64,000 nucleotides of DNA from Candidatus Nitrospira nitrosa (GCF_001458735.1 NZ_CZQA01000009.1:62001-126000), one strand, 5' to 3'; shown: positions 34,193 through 42,838, counted from the stretch's first letter. The notes: generated by a model from the letters alone, not told the origin. Numbers and translations: made by a program.

Positions 34193-36037
34193 TTAGTCCA
34201 GAGCAAATTCATTCCTCCAATCGGAGTCTTCTTTGAGTGGCTTCTGATCCTCTTTCCTTAGTACGCAGTTCTCGAGCACTAATAGATCCATCTCCGTCCG
34301 CATGAAGCATCGGTAGGCATCCTCCGGGGTGCACACGATCGGCTCGCCACGGACGTTGAACGACGTATTGACCAGAACCGGGCAACCCGTCTTCCCCTCA
34401 AAGGCTTTCAGCAGCCGGTAGTATCGTGGATTCGTCTCCTTGTGCACGGTCTGGACTCTTGCCGAGTAGTCGATGTGAGTGACGGCTGGGATCTCGGAAC
34501 GAGGAACGTTCAGTAAGTCGATTCCCCAGAGGTCTCGCTGGCCAGGATCAAATGGCAAGCGGCGCCTCTCTTGTACTGGCGCAACCAGCAACATATAGGG
34601 ACTGTCGCAATCCATCTGGAAATAGTCGGAGACACTTTCCCTCAACACGGAGGGCGCAAAAGGTCTGAACGATTCGCGGTATTTAATTTTACGGTTCATA
34701 ACAGATTGCATCTTCGCACTTCGGGCGTCTCCCAAGATACTGCGTCCACCTAACGAGCGCGGGCCGAACTCCATGCGTTCCTGAAACCACCCCACAACCT
34801 TTTCTCCGGCTAGATCATTTGCCACACAATTGAATAGTTCATCGTCGTTGAGTCGCTCATAGACAGCGCCAATCGCCTTCAGCCTCGCCTCGACCTGGTC
34901 ATTCGAGAACGCAGGTCCGAGATAACTCCCGCTCATCCGATCTGTGACATTATCTGCTGTTCGTGGTTGTCCTTCATGTTGGTGCCAGGCACTGAGCGCT
35001 GCGCCTAGTGCTCCTCCCGCATCGCCGGCGGCCGGCTGAATCCAAAGGCCTCTGAAGGGACCTTCTCGTAGGATCCGGCCGTTGCCGACACAGTTCAAGG
35101 CCACTCCTCCCGCCAGACACAGATAATCAACCCCGGTTTCACGATGCATGGTGTTTGACAGACGCAGCATCACTTCTTCCGTCACTTCTTGTATAGAGCG
35201 CGCGAGATCCATCTCGCGCTGAGTCAACTGTGTTTCAGGCTTCCTGGGCGGGCCTCCGAACACGTCATCAAATTTCCGGCTGGTCATAGTCAGGCCTGTG
35301 CAGTAGTTGAAGTAATCCATATTCATCCGGAACGTACCGTCAGGCTTGAGATCCAACAGATGGTCGTAAATAGCCTTCACATACTTGGGGCTCCCATAGG
35401 GCGCCAATCCCATTACTTTATACTCACCAGAATTGACCTTGAATCCCGTGTAATAGGTGAAGGCTGAGTAGAGCAGTCCCAATGAATGCGGAAAGGGAAT
35501 TTCCCAGAGAGGTGTCAGCGCGTTACCGTCTCCCAGCCATGCCGAGGTGGTGGCCCACTCACCCACCCCATCCATGCAGAGGACACCGGCTCTCTGATAC
35601 GGTGATGCGAAAAATGCCGAGGCAGCATGGGATTCGTGATGCTCTCCGAACAACAGCTCGGGAAGATCGGATTTCTGTAATCCATCAGCACAAGTCAGAA
35701 GCGCATTGTTGAGAGCGTTGCGCAGCAGCAACTTCTCTTTCAGCCAAACCGGCATCGCCGCCAGAAACGATTGCACCCCACTAGGCGCAAATCCAACATA
35801 GGTTTCCATCAGGCGTTCAAACTTCACAAGGGGTTTGTCATAGAAGACCATATATTTCAAATCCTGAACCCCAATGCCGGCCTGGGCGAGGCAGTAACGC
35901 ACAGCCCTGGCAGGGAACCCCGGATCATGCTTTCGTCGCGTAAAGCGTTCTTCCTGAGCTGCAGCGAGAATCATGCCGTCTTTGACAAGACAAGCCGCGC
36001 TGTCATGGTAATAAGCAGAAATGCCGAGTATGTACAT
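34193..36037 (-). CDS. Carbamoyltransferase, NodU/CmcH/SxtI type
   Basis: This 614-residue enzyme transfers a carbamoyl group from carbamoyl phosphate to a hydroxyl on a sugar or small molecule, by way of carbamoyl-AMP. The N-terminus MYILGISAYYHDSAACLVKDG and EERFTRRKHDPGFP are typical of the Kae1-like domain, with metal-binding His residues in GEHHESHAASAFFASP. The C-terminal YrdC-unlike domain with RSILGDARSAKMQSVMN and NTSFNVRGEPIVCTPEDA is the family signature. It is the first gene of the 15-gene run. Its ribosome site AAGGGAG lies inside a decayed sugar transferase remnant. Confidence 0.92.
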   Translation of the reverse strand: MYILGISAYYHDSAACLVKDGMILAAAQEERFTRRKHDPGFPARAVRYCLAQAGIGVQDLKYMVFYDKPLVKFERLMETYVGFAPSGVQSFLAAMPVWLKEKLLLRNALNNALLTCADGLQKSDLPELLFGEHHESHAASAFFASPYQRAGVLCMDGVGEWATTSAWLGDGNALTPLWEIPFPHSLGLLYSAFTYYTGFKVNSGEYKVMGLAPYGSPKYVKAIYDHLLDLKPDGTFRMNMDYFNYCTGLTMTSRKFDDVFGGPPRKPETQLTQREMDLARSIQEVTEEVMLRLSNTMHRETGVDYLCLAGGVALNCVGNGRILREGPFRGLWIQPAAGDAGGALGAALSAWHQHEGQPRTADNVTDRMSGSYLGPAFSNDQVEARLKAIGAVYERLNDDELFNCVANDLAGEKVVGWFQERMEFGPRSLGGRSILGDARSAKMQSVMNRKIKYRESFRPFAPSVLRESVSDYFQMDCDSPYMLLVAPVQERRRLPFDPGQRDLWGIDLLNVPRSEIPAVTHIDYSARVQTVHKETNPRYYRLLKAFEGKTGCPVLVNTSFNVRGEPIVCTPEDAYRCFMRTEMDLLVLENCVLRKEDQKPLKEDSDWRNEFALD

Positions 36038-36041
36038 GCTG

Positions 36042-36143
36042 TCAACGGGCTCCCTTTTCGGTGATCACGGCGACGGGTGTCGCCACGAGAATCTCGCTGC
36101 CGGACCACGGCGTCATGGCCCTATCAGATTGCACGTTGCCCGC
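36042..36143 (-). pseudogene. Decayed 3' end of a polyprenyl-phosphate sugar transferase gene
   Basis: Translated on the minus strand, the last 30 codons before the stop at 36042 read ...RAMTPWSGSEILVATPVA, then VITEKGAR, and align without gaps to the C-terminus of the sugar transferase encoded at 36694-37830. By hand, 15 of 30 residues and about 65 of 93 bases are identical, including the stop codon position. A stop codon (36144-36146) interrupts the frame upstream and no start is present. It is therefore a gene fragment left by duplication or recombination. The start codon of the carbamoyltransferase is 4 bases after its stop. Confidence 0.75.
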
Positions 36144-36158
36144 CTAGTCACGCACTTT

Positions 36159-36590
36159 TCAAGATGGACAACAATCGATCTGCGCGGTACGGGTGAAGAC
36201 CTCATTTGAGCAGCTGCTGTCGAGTCCATTAAAGGCGCTCACTGCAAAGTAGTAGGTCAATCCCGGATCTAGATTAGGCACAGTCCCGTGGCTGGTGGCC
36301 ATAAATAGCTTGTGATCATACGCGCACGAGCCTGGCTGATTGGGAGAGCGTTTCCCATAATGAATGTAGTAGCCAACCACGCTTGAATCTTTGACTGAAT
36401 CCCATGCCAAGCTGACAGCCATTCCTGCATGGGTGGTATTCATAGTCTGCTCCTGCTCGTCACTCCCCGCGCACCCGACCACAGCCAGGAAGAGCAAACT
36501 GATGAGTACCGTAGCGCTTCTGCCGATGACGAATATGGGATTCCAGTGTGCATGATGCACAACAAGAAGTCGTTTGCGAAATATCTTCAT
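36159..36590 (-). CDS. Fibronectin type III domain lipoprotein, paralogue of 16594 gene
   Basis: The 143-residue precursor has a basic N-terminus, a hydrophobic segment and the lipobox VVGCAGSD. One FN3 domain makes up the rest: MAVSLAWDSVKDSSVVGYYI, then HYGKRSPNQPGSC, LDPGLTYYFAVSAFNG and SCSNEVFTRT. The GYxIxYGKRS phrase and the cysteine pair link it to the lipoprotein at 16594. ATG 36590 is preferred since GAAGG lies seven bases upstream. It is inserted between the sugar transferase gene and the sugar transferase remnant, which suggests it arrived or was captured during the rearrangement. Confidence 0.72.
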   Translation of the reverse strand: MKIFRKRLLVVHHAHWNPIFVIGRSATVLISLLFLAVVGCAGSDEQEQTMNTTHAGMAVSLAWDSVKDSSVVGYYIHYGKRSPNQPGSCAYDHKLFMATSHGTVPNLDPGLTYYFAVSAFNGLDSSCSNEVFTRTAQIDCCPS

Positions 36591-36693
36591 GCCCATACCT
36601 TCAGTTGTCGGCTCTAGGCTGCGCACCGTGATCTCAACCCCCACCAGCTTTAGGTAGTGACAAACAGCTTAAAAAGAAGGGATAGATATCGTG

Positions 36694-37830
36694 TCAACAG
36701 GCGCCTTTGCCTGTAATCATGGCGGCTGGTGTCGCAAGCAGAATTTTGATGTCGCACCACAGGGACATGGTCCTGGCATACTGTAAGTCAAGGCGTACCA
36801 TCTCATCGAAGGTGGTACGGCTCCGACCCACCACTTGCCAGAGGCCAGTCATACCTGGCTTGGCCTCTAAAAGGCGACCTTTGTGCCATGGCTTATATTG
36901 TTGCAGCTCGTATGGGATCGGGGGCCTCGGTCCCACTAAGGACATGTCACCGATCAATACATTCCAGAGTTGCGGCAGTTCATCAAGGCTGGTTCTCCGA
37001 AGAAATCGGCCGATGGAAGTGACCCTGGAGTCATTTGTGAGCTTGAAGACGACCGGTTTCTCTTTCTCTTCAGTCTGTTCGTGGTTACTTGCGGTGATGA
37101 ACCAGCTCACATAGTCCTGATGAGCCTGCTGATCCGCGCTTGAGTACATGCTTCGGAACTTGTACATCGTGAAGGGTTTCAGGAGATGCCCCACTCGAAG
37201 CTGCTTGAAAAACACCGGTCCTGGCGACGAAAGTTTGACGAGCACGGCGATGAAGGCAAATAAGGGTAACAAGAGAGTTAACAGTATGGAGCTAAACGCA
37301 ATATCCATACCTCGTTTGATCGACTGAGAATGCGAGCGGGTTAGTCTATTCGATAAGAGGTCGGGGTGCAGCAGCGGATCCAGCGTAGGCACGTCCTCCT
37401 CATTTGATGTCGTTAGATTGGGATATACACGTACGATGATAGGTAGGCGTTGTGCAAGCTCCGCATTACCCTGCTGCGCGATTGCACATCGACAGGAGTT
37501 CTCAAGTCGATGGGAAATGCCGGGCAGATCGGTCGCATTGAGTTCGGGCATAATCAAACCGATAACGCTCGATTCTTCAAACCAGCCAAGAGTATCCAAG
37601 TCTGATGCAACCACCACTAAGGCGTTGGTTATGAGGCTGCTCATGGATGCCGCTTGTGTACCACCCCCACTGGGGAGACTGATTAACACCAGCGCCATGC
37701 CAAGCGCTGAGCGATTGGAACGTTTTCTTTCTCGCGTCACCGCCTCCTTGAAAAGTGGCTCATCGAGTAGGACCCAATGCGGTTTCACTGTGTCGATTGT
37801 CCCAAGTGTGAGTGTCCCTGTATGACTCAT
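36694..37830 (-). CDS. Polyprenyl-phosphate sugar-1-phosphate transferase (initiating enzyme)
   Basis: The C-terminal 200 residues form a bacterial sugar transferase domain: KRGMDIAFSSILLTLLLPLF with the membrane helix, KLSSPGPVFFKQLRVGH, MYKFRSMY, RTSLDELPQLWNVLIGDMSL, VGPRPPIP and KPGMTGLWQVVGRS. It would start exopolysaccharide synthesis by loading the first sugar phosphate onto undecaprenyl phosphate. Unlike WcaJ/WbaP there is no multi-pass N-terminal region; instead about 170 soluble residues show FKEAVTRERKRSNRS and DLDTLGWFEES, shared with the stand-alone protein encoded at 38895. The start at 37830 follows GAGAGAGG. It lies 23 bp after the Gfo/Idh gene. Confidence 0.9.
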   Translation of the reverse strand: MSHTGTLTLGTIDTVKPHWVLLDEPLFKEAVTRERKRSNRSALGMALVLISLPSGGGTQAASMSSLITNALVVVASDLDTLGWFEESSVIGLIMPELNATDLPGISHRLENSCRCAIAQQGNAELAQRLPIIVRVYPNLTTSNEEDVPTLDPLLHPDLLSNRLTRSHSQSIKRGMDIAFSSILLTLLLPLFAFIAVLVKLSSPGPVFFKQLRVGHLLKPFTMYKFRSMYSSADQQAHQDYVSWFITASNHEQTEEKEKPVVFKLTNDSRVTSIGRFLRRTSLDELPQLWNVLIGDMSLVGPRPPIPYELQQYKPWHKGRLLEAKPGMTGLWQVVGRSRTTFDEMVRLDLQYARTMSLWCDIKILLATPAAMITGKGAC

Positions 37831-37853
37831 TGCCTCTCTCTCCATCAACGTGG

Positions 37854-38855
37854 CTATGCCAATACAATTTCTTTATGCTGGTTCAGAGATTGTTCAGCTG
37901 CTTCAAGAATACGCACGACCCGCAGCCCAGCTATTCCGTCGTTAATTGGTCTTGTCTTATTCATGATGCAGTCCAGAAAATAGCGAGTTTCTACCTTCAG
38001 CGCTTCAGCTTCTTCAATTTTGGGGGCGTACATATCGCCGGTTCTGTAGCTAACCAAGGCCGCGTGCATTCCGGTTTCATTCTTGACATCGGCACCCTTG
38101 TCATAGACGCGGAGTTTCTCTGCCAGGTCGAGGTCATTCCAGACGAGCATGCGCTTCTGACCCCCGACCAGCGTTGTGCGCATTTTTACCGGTGAGAGCC
38201 AGTTCACGTTGATGTGTGCAAGAACATTATCAGGGAAATACACGGTCAGATAGGCAATGTTCTCAAGATTGTTCACGTGGGCCCCGCCGGTCGCTACAAC
38301 CAACTCAGGCTCAACGCCGATGAGGTAATCCATAATCGACAAGTCATGCGGCGCGAGGTCCCATAGCACATTGACGTCATGCTGAAATAGGCCCAAATTC
38401 ACGCGTGTCGAATCATAGTAGTAGAGGCGGCCCAATGTGCCTTCATCGATAAGTTGTTTGATCTTGCGAACAGCCCCAGTAAAGAGAAAGGTATGGTCAA
38501 CCATGATTTGGAGTCCACGGCGATCCGCCAGTTCAATCAGTTCCTCGGCTTCGCTGGACGTTGCTGTAAAGGGTTTCTCCACGAACACATGTTTCCCATT
38601 CTCAAGCGCTTTCTTGGCTAATTCGTAGTGGTACGAGACAGGCGTCACGATCGCCACGGCATCGATGTCCGTGGCGAGCAGCACGGCATCCGGGTTCGTT
38701 GTTACACCAATGCCGGGATGTGCGGCCATCACACGAGTCAAGGCCGCGGAAGACTTATCGCAGATCGTGACGACTTTGCAGTCGTGATGTGCGAGGAAAT
38801 TTCGTACCACGTTCGGTCCCCAATACCCATACCCAATTACACCAAGACGTAACAT
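37854..38855 (-). CDS. Gfo/Idh/MocA-family NAD(P)-dependent sugar dehydrogenase
   Basis: This 333-residue oxidoreductase has a Rossmann domain at the N-terminus (LGVIGYGYWGPNVVRNF) and the family motif EKPFTATSSEAEELI near residue 95, with the lysine of EKP in the active site. HDLSIMDYLIG contributes the second conserved histidine. WlbA/WbpB-like members oxidise the 3-position of UDP-N-acetylglucosaminuronate, so a nucleotide-sugar role is likely, though the exact substrate is not readable. It is coupled to the sugar transferase gene (23 bp) and preceded 39 bp upstream by the 38895 gene. Confidence 0.85.
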   Translation of the reverse strand: MLRLGVIGYGYWGPNVVRNFLAHHDCKVVTICDKSSAALTRVMAAHPGIGVTTNPDAVLLATDIDAVAIVTPVSYHYELAKKALENGKHVFVEKPFTATSSEAEELIELADRRGLQIMVDHTFLFTGAVRKIKQLIDEGTLGRLYYYDSTRVNLGLFQHDVNVLWDLAPHDLSIMDYLIGVEPELVVATGGAHVNNLENIAYLTVYFPDNVLAHINVNWLSPVKMRTTLVGGQKRMLVWNDLDLAEKLRVYDKGADVKNETGMHAALVSYRTGDMYAPKIEEAEALKVETRYFLDCIMNKTRPINDGIAGLRVVRILEAAEQSLNQHKEIVLA

Positions 38856-38894
38856 AGTCCACTCCTTGGAAGAGGTTAGATGAAATTGCAGAAC

Positions 38895-39398
38895 CTAGTT
38901 TTTTGGACCTGGAGACGAAGGAGAACAGTCCGCTAGCGTGAACCTTGTGAGTTCATCTGGATCCAGGACATGGATCTGAAGAGAGTGCGCCTTCGTGAAT
39001 GCAAGGGCAGCACCCAAACGATCCAGCAAGCGAGCATGTAGGGTCTTACATCCGTCGACGACGGAGTCTCGTTGCAGTGTCGTCAGGAGGACACCAACGA
39101 CGTAGTCTTGCCGATACCAGCCGATATGGTCAGTGTCACGGCAACAGCGAGATAGTAATGAGATGGCCTTGTCGGCTGGCTCGGTTCCCAAGGGTATGAC
39201 GATGCCTTGTGGGTTTGTGCAATAGACAAGCGCGATCCGACAGGGGTGACCTGATCGTTCGGAACGTTTAGACTCGCTGGCAACGAGACAAAGGAATCTT
39301 TCTTCCGAACACACACTATCGGGAGTGGAGTATTTCGTCCTTCTCATCCATTGTTCAAACAACGGCCACCTACCCTGCCATCGCGGACCTGTACCCAT
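38895..39398 (-). CDS. Stand-alone homologue of sugar transferase N-terminal domain
   Basis: This 167-residue soluble protein matches the N-terminal half of the sugar transferase encoded at 36694. Shared features are the ERFxxxVxxExKRSxRS phrase (EERFLCLVASESKRSERS) and DTDHIGWYRQDYVVGVLL against DLDTLGWFEESSVIGLIM. The pattern is reminiscent of a degenerate GGDEF-type fold, but no active GGDEF motif is present. It is the first gene of a likely three-gene operon (38895, Gfo/Idh, sugar transferase), under a candidate sigma-54 promoter at 39538-39551. It may regulate or partner the initiating transferase. Function is unknown. Confidence 0.65.
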   Translation of the reverse strand: MGTGPRWQGRWPLFEQWMRRTKYSTPDSVCSEERFLCLVASESKRSERSGHPCRIALVYCTNPQGIVIPLGTEPADKAISLLSRCCRDTDHIGWYRQDYVVGVLLTTLQRDSVVDGCKTLHARLLDRLGAALAFTKAHSLQIHVLDPDELTRFTLADCSPSSPGPKN

Positions 39399-39536
39399 GG
39401 AGATATTGAATAAACTGCACGCTGGTCCAGCTTGCTTGCTGGACAGTCTGGGATCATGAAGTATTTGAAAACTGAGACCGATGTCCGTAAGCGCAGGTTT
39501 GCGATTTGCTTAGGTCTAGAAAGTATGAATCAATTA

Positions 39537-39552
39537 TGCGGTGTGGGTGCCA
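39537..39552 (-). promoter_or_regulatory. Candidate sigma-54 (-24/-12) promoter, minus strand
   Basis: Read on the minus strand, ATTGGCACCCACACCGCATA has TTGGCAC at -24 (GG at 39551-39550) and GC at 39539-39538, ten bases apart. The -24 half is excellent; the -12 half is CCGCA instead of TTGCA. It would start transcription near 39526, 128 bases before the 38895-39398 gene. Confidence 0.45.
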
Positions 39553-39603
39553 ATTAAATTTGTGGGGAAGGCTATAAAGCTGGGTATTGTTTACTGCCTA
39601 TGC

Positions 39604-40560
39604 TCATCTTCCCTCTCCACAGAGCCGACTGAAGTGACTGAGGTCCTGAGGTAATCGAGGTTTGACTTGCGCCGCAAACGCTGCAACTTCGCGAGGAAGG
39701 GCATACCAACAGCGATCCCCATATCGGGTCGTGACGTATTTGAGAAGCTGTTCATACAGATCGGCTGGATATTCCGAAGGCTGCGGCTTCCCATCAAAAG
39801 ACAGGTAGTCCGGATGGACGATTACTAAGGCCATGCCTCCGTGTGAAGCCACCCAGTCAAGTTTCTGTTTCCACAGATCGATCGTCGTTTCCCTGAAAAT
39901 CACGAACAATGTCGAGTCCTGCGGAAGCGTATAGGGGAGCTCCACGTAACCCTTTGAGCCGCTTTGTTGAACCCAGAATGGGAAGATCGTCCCAACCCCA
40001 TCGGGTTGCGGCTCGAACGGGTCAATGTCGAAGGTGGAGGCATCGTAGGCAACATTGAGGTCATGAAGCCATTCCAAGTTGTGAAACATGAATCCTGCTC
40101 GGAAACCGGAGGCTTTCCACTTCTCGCAATATTCATTGATCTTGCGAGCCTGCACTTGAAAATGTTGCGACGAACGGTAGAGCGTTCCGTCGTGATGGAG
40201 ATCATGAACAGCGATTTCAAACCCTTTATTCTCGAGTTCTGCTCGGAGGAGATCAGGTACTTGGTACTCGCCTTCTGGAACAAAATGAAACGATGAGCGG
40301 ATGCCACAGGCCATATCCAGTTCCGCCAACTGTTTGCATCGAGCCAATCCTCGCATGCCCTCGACATCGTGCGTTACGACAAAAGCAAACTGCTTTCCCT
40401 TTGGCCACCCCGGCCAGCCATCCGGCGATCGAGCTGCAGGTTCCCAAATCGGCCAGGAACTGCTGAATTGCCGCCGTAGACGATTCGCCATCAGACGTCG
40501 AGCTCGCACTCGAATGGCCCAGGGAATAGCCGGCTTGAGGTAATAATAGAGTTTCTTCAT
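39604..40560 (-). CDS. Polysaccharide deacetylase-like protein
   Basis: This 318-residue protein belongs to the carbohydrate esterase 4-like fold, with a variant metal site: FVVTHDVEGMRGL in place of TFDDG and IAVHDLHHDG in place of HxxxH. The late block VIVHPDYLSFDGK supplies another conserved histidine. It has a basic N-terminus (MKKLYYYLKPAIPWAIRVRA) that may be a membrane-associated helix but is not a clear signal peptide. Proteins of this type deacetylate sugars during exopolysaccharide assembly. The start at 40560 is chosen because the longer frame to 40602 adds no similarity. Confidence 0.8.
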   Translation of the reverse strand: MKKLYYYLKPAIPWAIRVRARRLMANRLRRQFSSSWPIWEPAARSPDGWPGWPKGKQFAFVVTHDVEGMRGLARCKQLAELDMACGIRSSFHFVPEGEYQVPDLLRAELENKGFEIAVHDLHHDGTLYRSSQHFQVQARKINEYCEKWKASGFRAGFMFHNLEWLHDLNVAYDASTFDIDPFEPQPDGVGTIFPFWVQQSGSKGYVELPYTLPQDSTLFVIFRETTIDLWKQKLDWVASHGGMALVIVHPDYLSFDGKPQPSEYPADLYEQLLKYVTTRYGDRCWYALPREVAAFAAQVKPRLPQDLSHFSRLCGEGR

Positions 40561-41239
40561 ATACGAGGTATTTCTAAACGCAGATGGGGGACTGGTCTCC
40601 ACGTATTTAAAGAACCGAAGAGAACATATGCAGGGCTGAGGCTGAAGTTGCCACTCTACTCGCTGGACGTCGAAAAGATCTCAATCCAGACAATGGTATT
40701 TGCTGATGAGGCGTGAGTCTGTCAAAACAGCCCAGACTGAAGGGAAATCCGTACACTTTGACACGTTGCCGTACAATCCCCCATCTCAAAAATGGGGAAG
40801 AAGGTACGTGAACACGAGAGGAACGAAACAATACCGAATAATCGTCTCTGGCACCTATTTTGCTCATGTTGGTTTAGAGGTATTTTATACGTAGTTTAAT
40901 GCTGAACCGGATGTACGAGTCTAGTCGTCAGGGCGTATAACGTGCCGTTGACCGCCCTCTTTTCTGAATGAGGGTAGTAGTAAGGGATGTTGCGTTAGAG
41001 GGTACAGTTAAAAATCAACCAGAGAAACTGGACACGAATGACTGCTCAAGAATTAAGCGCTGGTTCATGAGTCAATTGTGCTGTTCCCGTGACTTGAATG
41101 GTACGAATGCAATATCATGATTCAGGGCCTCAAGATCTCGGCGGTATAATCGCTGGTAATTTGTGCTTAGCAAGCCCTATTTGATTCCCTTATGACTGAA
41201 CTTACATCAAATAAACATGCCGGAATACGGAGGGACCTC
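40561..41239. other. 679-bp intergenic region between divergent genes
   Basis: No gene is supported here. The region is AT-rich and separates a minus-strand deacetylase gene from the plus-strand beta-helix gene, so both promoters must lie in it. A TATAAT hexamer at 41145-41150 has only a weak -35 partner, and a GG-N10-GC spacing near 41140 has poor flanks. Neither is listed as a promoter. Confidence 0.5.
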
Positions 41240-42838
41240 ATGCAATTCTTATGGCTTCCACTTATATTGTTTATGGCTGCTGTGCCGATCACGCATTCTC
41301 CCGCTGAGGCGGCCTGCAGCGGAGGAGGAACTGCTTGGACATGCACCGCTGGTAGTACGGCCGCAGACATCAATTCCGCCATCAATTCGGCTAGTGATGG
41401 AGCAGTCATTACGCTTAGTACAGGCACCTACTCAGGAACTGGCATTCAACTGAGTGCGAGGAACGGCGTCACCCTGATATGCCAAACCGTGGGTGGATGT
41501 ACAATGACAGGCAACGACTCAGTGTTTGAGATTAATGGGTGCCCTGCCGCCCGTACCAACCTTATGCGAATCAGCGGATTTAACTTTACCACCGCTGGCA
41601 ATAACAAAATTTGGATCTACTGTACATTTGACATTACGAAACTTCGACTCGACAACCTGACCTTTACCAGCATTGGTTCTGGAAACCTAGCTATCTTCGT
41701 GGGGGAAGGTGGCGGAGGACCACCGTTTGCTGATCGCGGGGAGGTTTATGGTGTGGTGGATCATGTAACCTGTCAATCTCCTTCGCATAACTTTGTGTGC
41801 CTTCACAACACGTCAGGCGGGGACCAGTGGAGAACAGGTGGTGTAGGCTCGGCTAATGCACTCTTCTTTGAAGACAGCGTATGTAACTTTGGCACACGGG
41901 ACGATTTTACCAAGAGCTGTGTAGACAACTGGCGAGCCCATGCGATGGTACTGCGGTTTAATACTGTCACAGGGTCCAATTTGCGGGCTCATAGCTATTG
42001 TCATTATGGTCCAGAAGTGATGGAAATTTACGGGAACACGATCAGTACAGAATCAGTGAGTAGCCCGGGGGCCTGGGATATTCATTTGCAGGGCAGCGGT
42101 GAGCAAATGGTCTGGGGCAATATTGTTTCTCCCCAAGGCTCCGGATCGCTCGTTCCAATCGCGACTCAAAGCTACCGAAGCGATTCCTCAAATCTTCCTC
42201 AAGGGGATTGTACTGTGATTGCCGATGGGACACAGACAGGCGTAGGTACCCCCCGTGATCCCAATGATGGGAATCGCTCCCCCACGTCATCCTACTATGG
42301 GTATCCCTATTGGCATCAGCCTGGCCGCGATGGAGCAGGCACACTCAAGCCGATGTACAGCTTTTTGAACAGGACCCGGGGAACAAATGCTATTGCTCAT
42401 CTCGTCGTGAACAATTCCGGGACTTGGACCGGATCAAAAGCAAATTGTTCGAACACGAACACGAGCCGGGTGAATTGTCACCTTCAGTTAAACCGGGATC
42501 TGTATCAGGAAACTCCATCTTTCACCGGATCAAGCGGGCTCGGCGCAGGGCCCTTAGCAAACCGCCCTGCTGTTTGTACGCCAACCCCAGAATCAGCTGA
42601 TGTGGGGAATGGTGGAGTTGGATATTGGGCGACCGATCAGGGGTCTTGGAACAGGAGCGCATCAAACCCAAGAGGTGCTCAATTCAATGGGGCTGATGGT
42701 GTATTATACCGTTGCTCAGCAACCAATACCTGGACAATTGCTTACACACCCTACACTTATCCTCACCCTTTACAAACAGGTGGAGGAGGAGCTAGCAATA
42801 CTCCACCCCCTTCTCCAACGAATCTTACTGTCCAATGA
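41240..42838 (+). CDS. Secreted right-handed beta-helix (pectate-lyase-like) protein
   Basis: The 532-residue precursor has a signal peptide (MQFLWLPLILFMAAVPITHS, ending near AEAACS). The mature part begins with TAADINSAINSASDGAVITLSTGTYSG-like sequence, the standard first coil of parallel beta-helix proteins, followed by repeating short strands rich in Asn, Thr and Gly. Many cysteines are spaced through the helix and suggest disulfides. The C-terminus is a Pro-rich linker (TPPPSPTNLTVQ) that stops where an FN3 domain would often begin. It is the only plus-strand gene in the capsule region; GGAGGG before ATG 41240 sets the start. It could be a polysaccharide lyase or epimerase for the local exopolysaccharide. 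Confidence 0.8.
   Translation: MQFLWLPLILFMAAVPITHSPAEAACSGGGTAWTCTAGSTAADINSAINSASDGAVITLSTGTYSGTGIQLSARNGVTLICQTVGGCTMTGNDSVFEINGCPAARTNLMRISGFNFTTAGNNKIWIYCTFDITKLRLDNLTFTSIGSGNLAIFVGEGGGGPPFADRGEVYGVVDHVTCQSPSHNFVCLHNTSGGDQWRTGGVGSANALFFEDSVCNFGTRDDFTKSCVDNWRAHAMVLRFNTVTGSNLRAHSYCHYGPEVMEIYGNTISTESVSSPGAWDIHLQGSGEQMVWGNIVSPQGSGSLVPIATQSYRSDSSNLPQGDCTVIADGTQTGVGTPRDPNDGNRSPTSSYYGYPYWHQPGRDGAGTLKPMYSFLNRTRGTNAIAHLVVNNSGTWTGSKANCSNTNTSRVNCHLQLNRDLYQETPSFTGSSGLGAGPLANRPAVCTPTPESADVGNGGVGYWATDQGSWNRSASNPRGAQFNGADGVLYRCSATNTWTIAYTPYTYPHPLQTGGGGASNTPPPSPTNLTVQ

Noticed and set aside
36131-36144. GG-N10-GC spacing on the minus strand upstream of the carbamoyltransferase, a possible sigma-54 site.
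   Set aside because: Only the spacing fits; the -24 half is GGCGG and the -12 half GTGCA, and it lies within the sugar transferase remnant, so chance is likely.
39425-39444. Seven-base stem hairpin (GTCCAGC with its complement) upstream of the 38895-39398 gene.
   Set aside because: Stem is short and no U-tract or known regulatory motif is attached.
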